Positions 56,108-64,000 of a DNA stretch of 64,000 bases are shown piece by piece; position 1 is the stretch's first letter; each line of letters opens with the position of its first letter. The notes beneath the pieces were generated by a model. The model had not been told where the DNA came from and made no database searches. It saw nothing but the letters and a program-made list of their open reading frames with translations. The position numbers were made by a program, and so were the translations under genes. The DNA comes from Thalassospira profundimaris WP0211 (GTDB lineage: Bacteria > Pseudomonadota > Alphaproteobacteria > Rhodospirillales > Thalassospiraceae). The stretch lies in NCBI RefSeq assembly GCF_000300275.1, contig NZ_AMRN01000009.1, positions 62,001 to 126,000 on the forward strand, read 5' to 3'.

Positions 56108-57049
56108 ATGTCTGAATTTGAACGTCGAGGGTTTCTGAAGGCTTCTGCCTCATTAGGCGCGCTTGGCCTGTTGGCGTCGGGTGTCCCGGCCTGGGCGCAG
56201 GGAAGCTCCGATGCGCGCGCATCGGAAGTATTGCAAAAGCAAATTCCCTCAACCGGTGAAGAAATCCCCGCTGTCGGGCTTGGAAGCTGGATCACATTTA
56301 ATGTCGGCCAAGACATTGAGCTGCGCAATCAGTGCGCGGATGTCATGTCGGCGTTTTTCGATGCCGGTGGGCGCATGATTGACAGTTCGCCGATGTATGG
56401 CTCTGCCCAGGATGTGATTGGCTACGGGCTTGATAAGCTTGGTGCGCGGGATCGTGTGTTTTCGACCGACAAGGTCTGGACCGCAGGCGATGGTGCCGAA
56501 CAGATCGCCGAGACATCAGATCGATGGAAGATCGAGCAGTTTGACCTTTTGCAGGTCCATAATCTGTTGGGCATCAATGAAAACCTGCCGCTTCTGTTTC
56601 GCATGAAGGACGAAGGGCAGTTGCGCCATGTCGGTGTGACGACCTCGCACGGGCGACGTACCGAAGACCTGATCGCGGTGATGAAGAACGAACGGCTTGA
56701 TTTCGTGCAGGTGACCTATAACCCGATTGACCGCAAGGTTGAGGATTATCTTTTGCCACTGGCATATGATCGCGGCATTGCGGTGATTGTGAACCGGCCG
56801 TTTCGCGGCGGCAGCCTGACCGAGCGTCTGGAAGGCCAGCCCTTGCCGGAATTTGCCGCCGAACTTGAAGCCAAAAGCTGGGCGCAGTTGATTTTAAAAT
56901 ATCTGATCGCCCATCCGGCGGTGACCTGTCCGATCCCGGCCACCACCAAACCGGCCCACGCGGCGGAAAACATGGCGGCCGCAACCGGGCCATTGCCCGA
57001 TGAAAAAATGCGCGAACAGATCGCCGCCGTTATTGGCGTTCTGGTGTGA
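56108..57049 (+). CDS. Tat-exported aldo/keto reductase
   Basis: 313-aa aldo/keto reductase with an N-terminal twin-arginine signal (RRGFLK at 6-11, hydrophobic core, AWA-Q near 30), so it is predicted to be folded in the cytosol and moved to the periplasm. The AKR tetrad residues are visible in IDSSPMYG (D, Y), FSTDKVW (K) and LLQVHN (H). NADPH is the usual cofactor of the family, so a Tat-exported member is unusual because NADPH is not expected in the periplasm. Followed after 24 bases by the DUF6064 gene. Confidence 0.85.
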   Translation: MSEFERRGFLKASASLGALGLLASGVPAWAQGSSDARASEVLQKQIPSTGEEIPAVGLGSWITFNVGQDIELRNQCADVMSAFFDAGGRMIDSSPMYGSAQDVIGYGLDKLGARDRVFSTDKVWTAGDGAEQIAETSDRWKIEQFDLLQVHNLLGINENLPLLFRMKDEGQLRHVGVTTSHGRRTEDLIAVMKNERLDFVQVTYNPIDRKVEDYLLPLAYDRGIAVIVNRPFRGGSLTERLEGQPLPEFAAELEAKSWAQLILKYLIAHPAVTCPIPATTKPAHAAENMAAATGPLPDEKMREQIAAVIGVLV

Positions 57050-57073
57050 TCAAGGCAATCGGGGGCAAACAGC

Positions 57074-57790
57074 ATGACTGAATGGTGGGATTACGGACTG
57101 GCGGATTTGTTGCTGTTTTCGCCGCGTGTCTATTACCGGCTGTTTGAAACCATGAACACCACCTGGTGGCTGGTGGTTGCCAGTGCGCTGATTGCCGGGG
57201 TGATTGCATCGGGCCTTGCCCTGCGTCACGGTTTTCGCGGCAACCGGGTTATTCTGGTGTTGTTGGCACTGGTCTGGGCCTGGTCGGGCTATGGCTTCCT
57301 TTGGCAATATTATCAGCCGATCAACTGGGCAGTACCCTATCTGCTCCCGGCCTTTGCCCTGCAGGTGGTTTTGTTTGCCATCTTTGCCGCGCGTCCGTTG
57401 CCGCTTCGTTTTGGCTGGCGCGGGGATTTGTCGTGTTATGTCGGGGCGTCCCTGGTTGCCTTTGCGCTGCTTGTCTATCCGTTTATTGGCCTGATTGAAG
57501 GGCGCGACTTGGTGCAGGCCGAAATTTTTGGCAGTGCCGCCGATCCAACCGCCCTTGGCACCCTGGGCTTTGTTTTGCTGTCACGCGGCACCTGGCGGTG
57601 GGTATTGTTGCCGATTCCCCTGGCGTGGTGCGTGATATCCGCAGGCACGCTTTGGGTGATGGATCAGTATGTCGCGTATTTGATGCTAGCCGCCGTCTGG
57701 GTGACTGTTTTTTGCGGCTGGCTTGATCTTAAAAACGGGGTCACCACCAAACGCCTGACCGAGGCAGAGATCAGAGACCCGGCTGCTTAG
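57074..57790 (+). CDS. DUF6064 membrane protein
   Basis: 238-aa inner-membrane protein with about seven helices. It starts with the DUF6064 hallmark DLLLFSPRVYYRLFE and keeps the aromatic-rich YGFLWQYYQPINWA. Function unknown. It probably shares a transcript with the aldo/keto reductase gene upstream. Confidence 0.85.
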   Translation: MTEWWDYGLADLLLFSPRVYYRLFETMNTTWWLVVASALIAGVIASGLALRHGFRGNRVILVLLALVWAWSGYGFLWQYYQPINWAVPYLLPAFALQVVLFAIFAARPLPLRFGWRGDLSCYVGASLVAFALLVYPFIGLIEGRDLVQAEIFGSAADPTALGTLGFVLLSRGTWRWVLLPIPLAWCVISAGTLWVMDQYVAYLMLAAVWVTVFCGWLDLKNGVTTKRLTEAEIRDPAA

Positions 57791-57957
57791 GCCAAAAAAT
57801 CCCCTTCATACCGAAAAAAGTCTGGAAACTGAATGTGATCAGTGGTTTCGTACTTTCCGCTGAGACTTGTCATTTGTCTGAACCAACACGACATCAGACC
57901 AAGGCGCGCTGAGCTCACAGACAGTCCGGTAATCCCCAAATTGCGAAAGGGCGATTC

Positions 57958-59289
57958 ATGATCCAGGTTTTAACCAGTGTCTGGGCACTTCTTATTGGAG
58001 TTGTCCTGATCATGCTGGGCAATGGCATGCATTTCACCCTGATCGGTTTGCGCGGCGGGATTGAAGGTTTTTCCTCTGCCGAACTGGCGATTGTCACATC
58101 GGGTTACTTTGCCGGTTTCCTGTCGGGCGCGCGCATTACACCGCGCATGATCAAGCGGGTTGGCCATGTGCGCGTCTTTGCTGCACTCGGAAGCTTTACC
58201 TCCGCTGGGTTGATTGCCTTTCCACTGATTGCCGAGCCATGGGCATGGACGGCGTTGCGCGTGATCTTGGGCTTTTGCATGTCGGGGATCTATGTGACGG
58301 CGGAAAGCTGGCTTAACGATGCCTCGACCAACGAAACCCGCGGCAAGGTTCTGTCGGCTTATATGATTGCCCAGACACTTGGCATTATCGGGGCGCAGGG
58401 ACTTTTGACGCTTGGCGATGCCGCGAACTCGGCCCTGTTTATTGTTGCGTCCATTCTGGTCTCGATTTCCTTTGCGCCGATCCTGCTGTCGGCCTCGTCC
58501 GTGCCAGTGACCGAGGCGGCGCGTCCGATGGGGCTTAAGGAACTGTTTGCCGGATCACCGCTCAGTACCGTGGGCATCTTCCTGCTGGGGTGTGTGTATG
58601 CCACCCAGACCGGTATGGCAGCAGTTTACGGTACCCAGATTGAAATGACGACCGTGCAGATCGCGACCTTTGTGGCGATGCTGTTTGCCGGTGCGTTGGT
58701 GTTCCAATATCCGATTGGCTGGTTGTCGGACCGCATGGATCGCCGCAAGCTGATTTTTGGTGCGGCGGCAGTTGCCATGTCAGCCTGTATGCTTGGTTGG
58801 CTTTCGGGTAATCAGTTGGTCTTTATGATGTGTGCAGCCTTTGTCGCAGGCGGCATGACCACACCGCTTTATGCGCTGTTTCTGGCGTACACCAATGATT
58901 TCCTGTCACTCGAAGAAATGCCGGCGGCATCAGGTGGTCTGGTCCTGACCTTTGGGGTGGGGGCAATTCTTGGCCCGTTGATTGCCGGTTGGTCGATGGA
59001 ACATCTTGGTCCGCAGTCGTTCTGGCTGGTGCTTGCCGGGACGTTTGCGGTGATTGCGCTTTATGCGCTTTATCGCATGACGCGCCGTGAAGCCCTGCCG
59101 GTTGAAGAAACCGAAAGCTATGTCAGCGTTCTGCCGACGGCATCCCCCATGGCGGTTGAAACCGCCGGGGTTTGGGCGGCTGAGCAGGCCGAGGCCGCCG
59201 CAGAAGAGGCTGCTGCCGAAGAAGCAGCCGCTGAGGAAGCCGAAGCAGAAAAGGCCGAGGCTGCAGAAGACAAGAAGCCCAAGGCATAG
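57958..59289 (+). CDS. MFS transporter with Ala/Glu-rich tail
   Basis: 443-aa major facilitator transporter with 12 helices. Motif A-like GWLSDRMDRRKL lies between helices 6 and 7, near residue 255. The last 40 residues are almost all Ala, Glu and Lys (repeats of EEAAAEEA type), a helical charged cytosolic tail. Ligand unknown. The ATG has AAAGGG upstream. Two bases of the stop region lie just before the convergent LysE-family gene. Confidence 0.88.
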   Translation: MIQVLTSVWALLIGVVLIMLGNGMHFTLIGLRGGIEGFSSAELAIVTSGYFAGFLSGARITPRMIKRVGHVRVFAALGSFTSAGLIAFPLIAEPWAWTALRVILGFCMSGIYVTAESWLNDASTNETRGKVLSAYMIAQTLGIIGAQGLLTLGDAANSALFIVASILVSISFAPILLSASSVPVTEAARPMGLKELFAGSPLSTVGIFLLGCVYATQTGMAAVYGTQIEMTTVQIATFVAMLFAGALVFQYPIGWLSDRMDRRKLIFGAAAVAMSACMLGWLSGNQLVFMMCAAFVAGGMTTPLYALFLAYTNDFLSLEEMPAASGGLVLTFGVGAILGPLIAGWSMEHLGPQSFWLVLAGTFAVIALYALYRMTRREALPVEETESYVSVLPTASPMAVETAGVWAAEQAEAAAEEAAAEEAAAEEAEAEKAEAAEDKKPKA

Positions 59290-59304
59290 CCTTTCGCTGA
59301 CAGC

Positions 59305-59961
59305 TTAGCGGTTGAACAACAACCGCAGTCCGACGGCAGCAAAGAACACACCAAGCAATCCGTTGATCCATCCGGCTGCGCGGCGATAAATCGAAATCGC
59401 CGGGGCGGTGGAAAAGGCGGTGGCATACAGCAAATGAATGCTGGTTGAAATCAGACCACAGCCAATCACGATCGCCGCCCCAACCCAAAGCGGGGCACCT
59501 TCGTGAAAGCCGATTGAAATGATGGCGATCCAGGTCAGAATGGCCTTCGGGTTGGTCAGGTGAAGGCCCAATCCGCGAAAGTAATAGCCGCGTCCGGATA
59601 TCTTTCGGGCATCAACGGCGTCGGCGATGTCTGATGTGGTGGGTGGTTTGCGAAATGCCGTACGAAACGCCCGATAGGACATCCACAGCAAATAAAGCCC
59701 GCCAAAAATCCGGATGGCCGTCATGGCATCGGCATAGGTGGCAAGAACAGCCGACAGCCCCGTCAGGGTCAGAAGTCCGATCGAAAACGATCCGGTTCCA
59801 ATGCCAAGGGCAAAATGTTGTCCAGCACGGCGGCCCTGATCAAGCGACACCCCCATCAAGCCCAAAAGGGCAGGACCGGGGCTAATCAGGCCGACAAGCA
59901 AAGCAGCATAAGACAGCAATATTCCGGGCAGATATTGCCCAAATTCGGCAAGGCTGATCAT
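59305..59961 (-). CDS. LysE-family amino-acid exporter, second copy
   Basis: 218-aa membrane protein of the LysE/RhtB family with six helices and SPGPALLGLMG near residue 28, standing for the PGPN motif. The substrate is unknown. The terminator at 60028-60056 lies upstream and belongs to the DsbA-like gene. Confidence 0.87.
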   Translation of the reverse strand: MISLAEFGQYLPGILLSYAALLVGLISPGPALLGLMGVSLDQGRRAGQHFALGIGTGSFSIGLLTLTGLSAVLATYADAMTAIRIFGGLYLLWMSYRAFRTAFRKPPTTSDIADAVDARKISGRGYYFRGLGLHLTNPKAILTWIAIISIGFHEGAPLWVGAAIVIGCGLISTSIHLLYATAFSTAPAISIYRRAAGWINGLLGVFFAAVGLRLLFNR

Positions 59962-60027
59962 GGGGCGTTTCCTTGTGTGGTGGCAAGATCAGCCTAGATC
60001 GGTATTTGAGTTCTGTCGAGGGTCACG

Positions 60028-60056
60028 AAAAAGCCCGATCCAATGGACCGGGCTTT
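60028..60056 (-). terminator. Terminator after the DsbA-like gene
   Basis: 8-bp stem (60030-60037 with 60049-60056), with an inner TCC/GGA pairing. On the minus strand it is followed by TTTTTC. Confidence 0.75.
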
Positions 60057-60082
60057 GTTCATCTGTCTGTACTTGGGCCTAA

Positions 60083-60778
60083 TCAGGCGTCGTTTTGCGC
60101 TTCGGCAAGAATTTCATCACCCTGGCGCGCAATTTCCGAAAGGGCCTGTTCGAACACTTCTGGCGGGTGGCCGCCGGAAATGGCGAATTTGCCATTGATC
60201 ACATAGGTCGGTACCGAACTGATGCCGGCATCGCCAAATTCGTCTTCCTCGGCGCGGACTTCATTGGCGAATTCGTCGCTGGCAAGGATTTCGGCGGCGC
60301 GTTCCGGCGAAAGCCCAACTTCCTCAACTGCGCGTTTCAAGACACCATGGTCGGCGGTGTTGTCACCGCCCTGGAAGTAGGCGGCAAACAGATTGAGTTT
60401 AAGCGCGGTCTGCTGGCCGTACTCGCCTTCTTTGCCCGCCCAGTACAGTAAACGGTGGGCGTCAAAGGTGTTATAGATGCGTGCATCTGATCCGAAATGG
60501 ATCGGGAAGCCGACATTTTCACCCATCATCGTGATGCGTGCACGGTTATCGGCACTTTGATCGGCGGTCAGGCCGTATTTTTCGCTGATATGTTCCGAAA
60601 GGTCCTGGCCCTCGGGCGGCATATCGCGGTTCAGTTCGAACGGGTGCCAGCGCAGGGTGACGTCAATTTCGCCGTCCAGACGGCTGATGGCATCTTCAAG
60701 GTTTTTGTACCCGATGATGCACCACGGACAGACAACGTCCGAAACAATGTCGATCTGCATGGGAATGGCTTTGGTCAT
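60083..60778 (-). CDS. FrnE-like DsbA family oxidoreductase
   Basis: 231-aa DsbA-fold protein of the FrnE type: DVVCPWCIIGYKNLE at the N-terminus with the CPWC redox centre, a helical insertion, then GISSVPTYVINGKFAISG (cis-Pro side). No signal peptide, so it is cytosolic, as usual for FrnE. The start at 60778 (MTKAIPM) is preferred; 60760 is also possible. The longer frame adds unsupported residues. Confidence 0.88.
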   Translation of the reverse strand: MTKAIPMQIDIVSDVVCPWCIIGYKNLEDAISRLDGEIDVTLRWHPFELNRDMPPEGQDLSEHISEKYGLTADQSADNRARITMMGENVGFPIHFGSDARIYNTFDAHRLLYWAGKEGEYGQQTALKLNLFAAYFQGGDNTADHGVLKRAVEEVGLSPERAAEILASDEFANEVRAEEDEFGDAGISSVPTYVINGKFAISGGHPPEVFEQALSEIARQGDEILAEAQNDA

Positions 60779-60931
60779 TGGATTAGGCTTGCCTTGGATT
60801 ATGTAACGTTGTGCTACCCCAACACATAATTGACATGGCGTCAAACGCAAGGAAAAGCCGGGGCGGACGCGTATTTGAGGGATGATTTATTAGTTGTATC
60901 TGATTTTGCGAGCGTGGTTACCCGCCGATCA

Positions 60932-61180
60932 TCAGGATGATTGCCGCCGGGCGTTGTCGACCATGTATTCGGCAAACGTTTCAAGGATCGGGCAAGACCA
61001 ATCCGCACGGGTCAGTTCCCCGTCCCGTTCCCAGTCGCCATACCAACGTTCATCAATGTCACGGAATATGATGTAGCGGGCAAAACGGTCTGATGCAGTC
61101 CAGCAATTGCGACCGGTACGTTCCCACGTCAGGCCGGCAAGCATCATGATATCAACGCTGGTGGGGGCGTCATTTGCCAT
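60932..61180 (-). CDS. Small hypothetical protein
   Basis: 82-aa acidic protein, not recognised. It has two cysteines and no signal peptide or membrane segment. Start 61180 follows AAGGAC; the longer frame adds ten residues. The spacing and codon use look like a real gene, but I cannot name a family. Confidence 0.6.
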   Translation of the reverse strand: MANDAPTSVDIMMLAGLTWERTGRNCWTASDRFARYIIFRDIDERWYGDWERDGELTRADWSCPILETFAEYMVDNARRQSS

Positions 61181-61518
61181 TTTTATTGTCCTTGGACGTC
61201 GCGCGATCATTAGCTTTGTTCTACATGTGCAGGGTTTTGATCAAGCGTACTACAACCTAGGATAAAGGTAATCATCGCATAGTGGTGGTTGCAACCATTC
61301 AAGGGGACAGGTCAGCTATCCTAAAGATGGGTAATTTGTTGAATTAGAGCAGAAATTGTCGTCGGGATGGCAATTTGAGTAATGCTGTTGCGCTGCTGTC
61401 TGTTTTGCGGCAATTTGCCAGACCCGCAAAAGACATGAAAACATGAGCCTTGCGAACAGAATAGCGGCGGCCAAAAAACGGCCGCGGCACCCGAGACGAT
61501 CGATCAGTTGGAATGAAA
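61181..61518. promoter_or_regulatory. cimA leader region
   Basis: About 340 bases with no established gene. It holds a possible short frame 61282-61347 (22 codons, with three Val, two Ile and three Leu), a hairpin 61403-61431 (8-bp arms) and another at 61467-61485 (GCGGCC with GGCCGC). It could be a transcription attenuator of cimA, but no T-run terminator is clear. Confidence 0.35.
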
Positions 61519-63132
61519 ATGTCAGACAAGCGCGTCTATCTCTATGACAGTACCTTGCGCGATGGGCAGCAGACCCAGGGCGTGGATTTTTCGGCCGCGG
61601 ACAAGACCGCGATTGCCAAGGCACTGGACGAACTGTCGATTGACTATATTGAAGGCGGCTGGCCGGGGGCAAACCCGACCGATGATGCATTCTTTGCCAA
61701 TCCGCCCAAACTCAAGAATTCCAAACTGACCGCCTTTGGCATGACCCGCCGTGCCGGGCGTTCGGCGTCAAACGATCCGGGGCTGACCAGCCTGGCGCAG
61801 AATGCACCGATTGTCTGCATGGTGGGTAAAAGCTGGGATTTTCAGGTGACCGAGGCGCTCGGGATCGAGCTTGATGAAAATCTGGCGATGATTTCGGATT
61901 CCATTGCCCATCTGAAATCCAAGGTTTCCGAAGTCATGTTCGATGCCGAGCATTTCTTTGATGGTTACAAGGCCAACCGGGACTATGCGCTTGCCGCGAT
62001 CAAGTCGGCCTATGAGGCCGGTGCGCGCTGGGTCGTGTTGTGTGACACCAATGGCGGCACACTGCCTGACGAGATTTTTGACATTGTCACCGATGTCTGC
62101 AGCCAGATCCCCGGCAGCCATGTCGGTATTCATTGCCACAACGATACCGAGAATGCGGTGGCGAACTCTTTGGCCGCGGTGCGTGCCGGTGCGCGGCAAG
62201 TGCAAGGGACGCTGAATGGTTTGGGTGAGCGGTGTGGCAATGCCAACCTGATTTCGATCATTCCGACGCTGATGCTGAAAATGGGCTATGACGTTGGCAT
62301 TTCCCATGACCAACTGACCCATCTGCGCCGCATTTCGCATATCCTTGATGAGCGGCTTAACCGTGAACCGCTGCGTCAGGCGGCCTATGTCGGCGACAGT
62401 GCCTTTGCCCACAAGGGCGGCTTGCATGTCTCAGCGGTTGAAAAGAACCCAACCTGTTACGAGCATATCGAACCGCATCTGGTTGGCAACCAGCGCCATA
62501 TCCTTGTTTCGGATCAGGCGGGCCGGTCCAACATTCTGGCGCGTTTCCGCGAGATCGGCGTTGAAGTTGATCCCAAATCCGAGGCGATTGGCAAACTGGT
62601 CGAAACCGTCAAGCGCCGTGAGTTCGACGGTTATGCCTATGACGGGGCCGAGGCCAGCTTTGAATTGCTGGCGCGCAAGGCCATGGGCGAGCTTGATCGT
62701 TATTTCCGGGTGACGTCGTTCCGTGTGATTGACGAACGCCGCTGGGTTGATGAGCAGGACGAACAGGTCATCACCATGTCGGAAGCGACCGTCAAGGTCG
62801 TGGTCGGCGATGATCAGTTCATGTCGGTCGCCGAAGGCAATGGCCCGGTCAACGCCCTTGATGCGGCCCTTCGTAAGGTCCTTTTGACTGTGCCGGAATA
62901 CCGCGATGCGGTCGAACAGATCGAACTGATCGACTATAAGGTCCGCATCATAACCCGCGGCGATGGTACGCGCGCAGTCACCCGCGTCATGATCGAAAGC
63001 CGTGATGCCGAAGGCAACAACTGGGCAACGGTTGGCGTTTCGACCAACATTATCGAGGCGTCCTATAACGCGCTTCGGGATTCCATCACCTATAAACTGT
63101 TCAAATCCGGTGTGCGCAGCCAGCACGCCTGA
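61519..63132 (+). CDS. cimA: (R)-citramalate synthase
   Basis: 537-aa enzyme of the LeuA/HMGL family joining pyruvate and acetyl-CoA to citramalate, the threonine-independent start of isoleucine synthesis. It shows YDSTLRDGQQTQGV, VGIHCHNDTENAVANS, GTLNGLGERCGNANL and a C-terminal LeuA regulatory domain (about residues 405-530). The family is told from isopropylmalate synthase by the GMTRR region and length. ATG 61519 or 61513. Ends in a strong terminator. Confidence 0.92.
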   Translation: MSDKRVYLYDSTLRDGQQTQGVDFSAADKTAIAKALDELSIDYIEGGWPGANPTDDAFFANPPKLKNSKLTAFGMTRRAGRSASNDPGLTSLAQNAPIVCMVGKSWDFQVTEALGIELDENLAMISDSIAHLKSKVSEVMFDAEHFFDGYKANRDYALAAIKSAYEAGARWVVLCDTNGGTLPDEIFDIVTDVCSQIPGSHVGIHCHNDTENAVANSLAAVRAGARQVQGTLNGLGERCGNANLISIIPTLMLKMGYDVGISHDQLTHLRRISHILDERLNREPLRQAAYVGDSAFAHKGGLHVSAVEKNPTCYEHIEPHLVGNQRHILVSDQAGRSNILARFREIGVEVDPKSEAIGKLVETVKRREFDGYAYDGAEASFELLARKAMGELDRYFRVTSFRVIDERRWVDEQDEQVITMSEATVKVVVGDDQFMSVAEGNGPVNALDAALRKVLLTVPEYRDAVEQIELIDYKVRIITRGDGTRAVTRVMIESRDAEGNNWATVGVSTNIIEASYNALRDSITYKLFKSGVRSQHA

Positions 63133-63160
63133 TCGTATGACCAACATAGAAGATACATGC

Positions 63161-63189
63161 AGCCGGACCTTGTTAAGGTCCGGCTGTTT
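63161..63189 (+). terminator. Terminator after cimA
   Basis: Perfect 11-bp stem (63161-63171 with 63175-63185) with a GTT loop, followed by GTTTT. Confidence 0.85.
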
Positions 63190-63308
63190 TCGTTTGCGAG
63201 ATGGAGACTGGCGCGAACGGTTGGCTTTTGCTAAGTAAGCGCCAATATGGACGGGGACGCCCTAAAAACAGCTTCTATGCCATCCTTTGACGACCGGAGA
63301 ATACCGCG

Positions 63309-64000
63309 ATGAGCGAGCCCATCGGCAGTGCCAAGCCTGAAACAGGCGGGATTGCCAATCCACCCGTGATCATTCTGATCGAACCGCAGCTTGGCGATAA
63401 TATTGGCAAGGCTGCGCGTGCGATGCTGAATTGTGGTTTGGTGGATTTGCGTCTGGTGCGTCCGCGCGATGGCTGGCCCAATGAACGGGCAACCGCCAAT
63501 GCATCGGGTGCTGATATCGTCATTGATAACACCAAGGTGTTCGAGCGCGAAGAAGACGCGCTGGCGGATCTCAATCGTGTTTATGTCACAACGGCCCGCA
63601 CGCGTGACGCGATTAAACCGGTTTTCACGCCCAAGGGACTGGCGCCCGAAATGCGCAGCGTCATTGGGCGCGGTGAGAAAGTCGGGGTGATGTTTGGCCC
63701 GGAACGTACCGGTGTGCGCAACGAACATGTCGCCATGGGGGATGCGGTGGTTACTGTGCCGCTTAATCCCGGTTTTACCTCGCTCAATCTGGCGCAGGCG
63801 GTTCTTTTGATCGGGTATGAATGGTGGCAGGCGGGCATTGATGTGCCCGATTATCAATTGATGATGGCCGACACCTTCCCGGCGACCAAGGATGATATGG
63901 AACGTCTTTTCGTTCACCTTGAAAACGAACTTGATGCGTCGGGGTTCTTCCGTGTGCCCGAAAAGCGCCCCGGCATGGAACGCAATATCCGCAACATCTT
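63309..64000 (+). CDS. trmJ: tRNA methyltransferase TrmJ-like (cut by window end)
   Basis: At least 230 aa, running off the window. SPOUT 2'-O-methyltransferase of the TrmJ type, acting on tRNA position 32. Motif 1 is GDNIGKAARAM, motif 2 VMFGPERTGVRNEH, motif 3 VPLNPGFTSLNLAQAV. GGAG lies ahead of ATG 63309. The C-terminal part is missing here. Confidence 0.88.
   Translation, partial: MSEPIGSAKPETGGIANPPVIILIEPQLGDNIGKAARAMLNCGLVDLRLVRPRDGWPNERATANASGADIVIDNTKVFEREEDALADLNRVYVTTARTRDAIKPVFTPKGLAPEMRSVIGRGEKVGVMFGPERTGVRNEHVAMGDAVVTVPLNPGFTSLNLAQAVLLIGYEWWQAGIDVPDYQLMMADTFPATKDDMERLFVHLENELDASGFFRVPEKRPGMERNIRNI

Noticed and set aside
1-64000. CRISPR arrays, tRNA, rRNA, insertion sequences, prophage
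   Set aside because: I looked for repeated 25-40 base units, tRNA arms and transposase motifs and saw none.

Overview
The window looks like chromosomal core sequence of a marine-type alphaproteobacterium. The pointers are a UbiA/CtaA/ETF-methyltransferase respiratory gene set, a class II DAHP synthase, an Fe-S APS-type CysH, DUF4170 and DUF3422 proteins, TRAP transporters, and mid-to-high GC with strong GC3 preference. By overall gene style I would guess Rhodospirillales, probably Thalassospira or a relative. That is inference, because there is no rRNA here to test it. I see no phage, insertion sequence, CRISPR array, tRNA or rRNA gene.

Layout. 1-5.1 kb: tandem DUF4170 protein, an unknown protein, a putative ETF-beta lysine methyltransferase with ubiA, then rsmE and gshA. 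5.2-11.2 kb: an unusual operon phnD-phnC-phnE-phnE-glpD, with a divergent DeoR-type regulator. 11.3-15.3 kb: fumC, a DUF2946 plus PCuAC copper pair, a DUF985 cupin and a LysE exporter. 15.4-21.1 kb: a complete dipeptide/oligopeptide ABC operon (SBP, two permeases, two ATPases). 21.5-23.6 kb: tandem threonine-aldolase paralogues. 23.7-28.9 kb: an operon of an outer-membrane TPR/beta-barrel protein, a FecR-domain protein and a CHASE2 adenylate cyclase. 29.2-38.3 kb: tldD, a DUF3422 protein, ctaA, a siroheme-synthase-like gene with cysH, dgt, a small membrane protein and gor. 38.4-43.4 kb: a gluconate module (gluconokinase plus DctPQM TRAP transporter, divergent LacI-type regulator, two perfect operator palindromes). 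43.4-46.5 kb: a YigZ protein, a TauE/SafE permease and aroG. 46.8-49.7 kb: a protein ending in a FliM-like motif, then a YbjQ, YbjQ-M48 protease, membrane-protein operon. 49.9-54.4 kb: nadE, gltX, cysS. 54.6-55.9 kb: an AT-rich islet with a broken membrane/coiled-coil gene. 56.1-64 kb: Tat-exported aldo/keto reductase, DUF6064 protein, MFS, LysE, FrnE-like DsbA, a small protein, cimA and a trmJ that runs off the window.

The most interesting parts are five. (1) The phosphonate-type transporter wired to glpD. (2) The three-compartment beta-barrel/FecR/CHASE2-cyclase operon, which reads like an envelope-to-cAMP signalling line. (3) The YbjQ-M48 fusion with its YbjQ neighbour. (4) The AT-rich gene whose frame is broken exactly at a G10 and a T6 run. 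(5) A repeated design in which each substrate-binding-protein gene of three transport operons is followed by a strong hairpin before the rest of the transporter genes.
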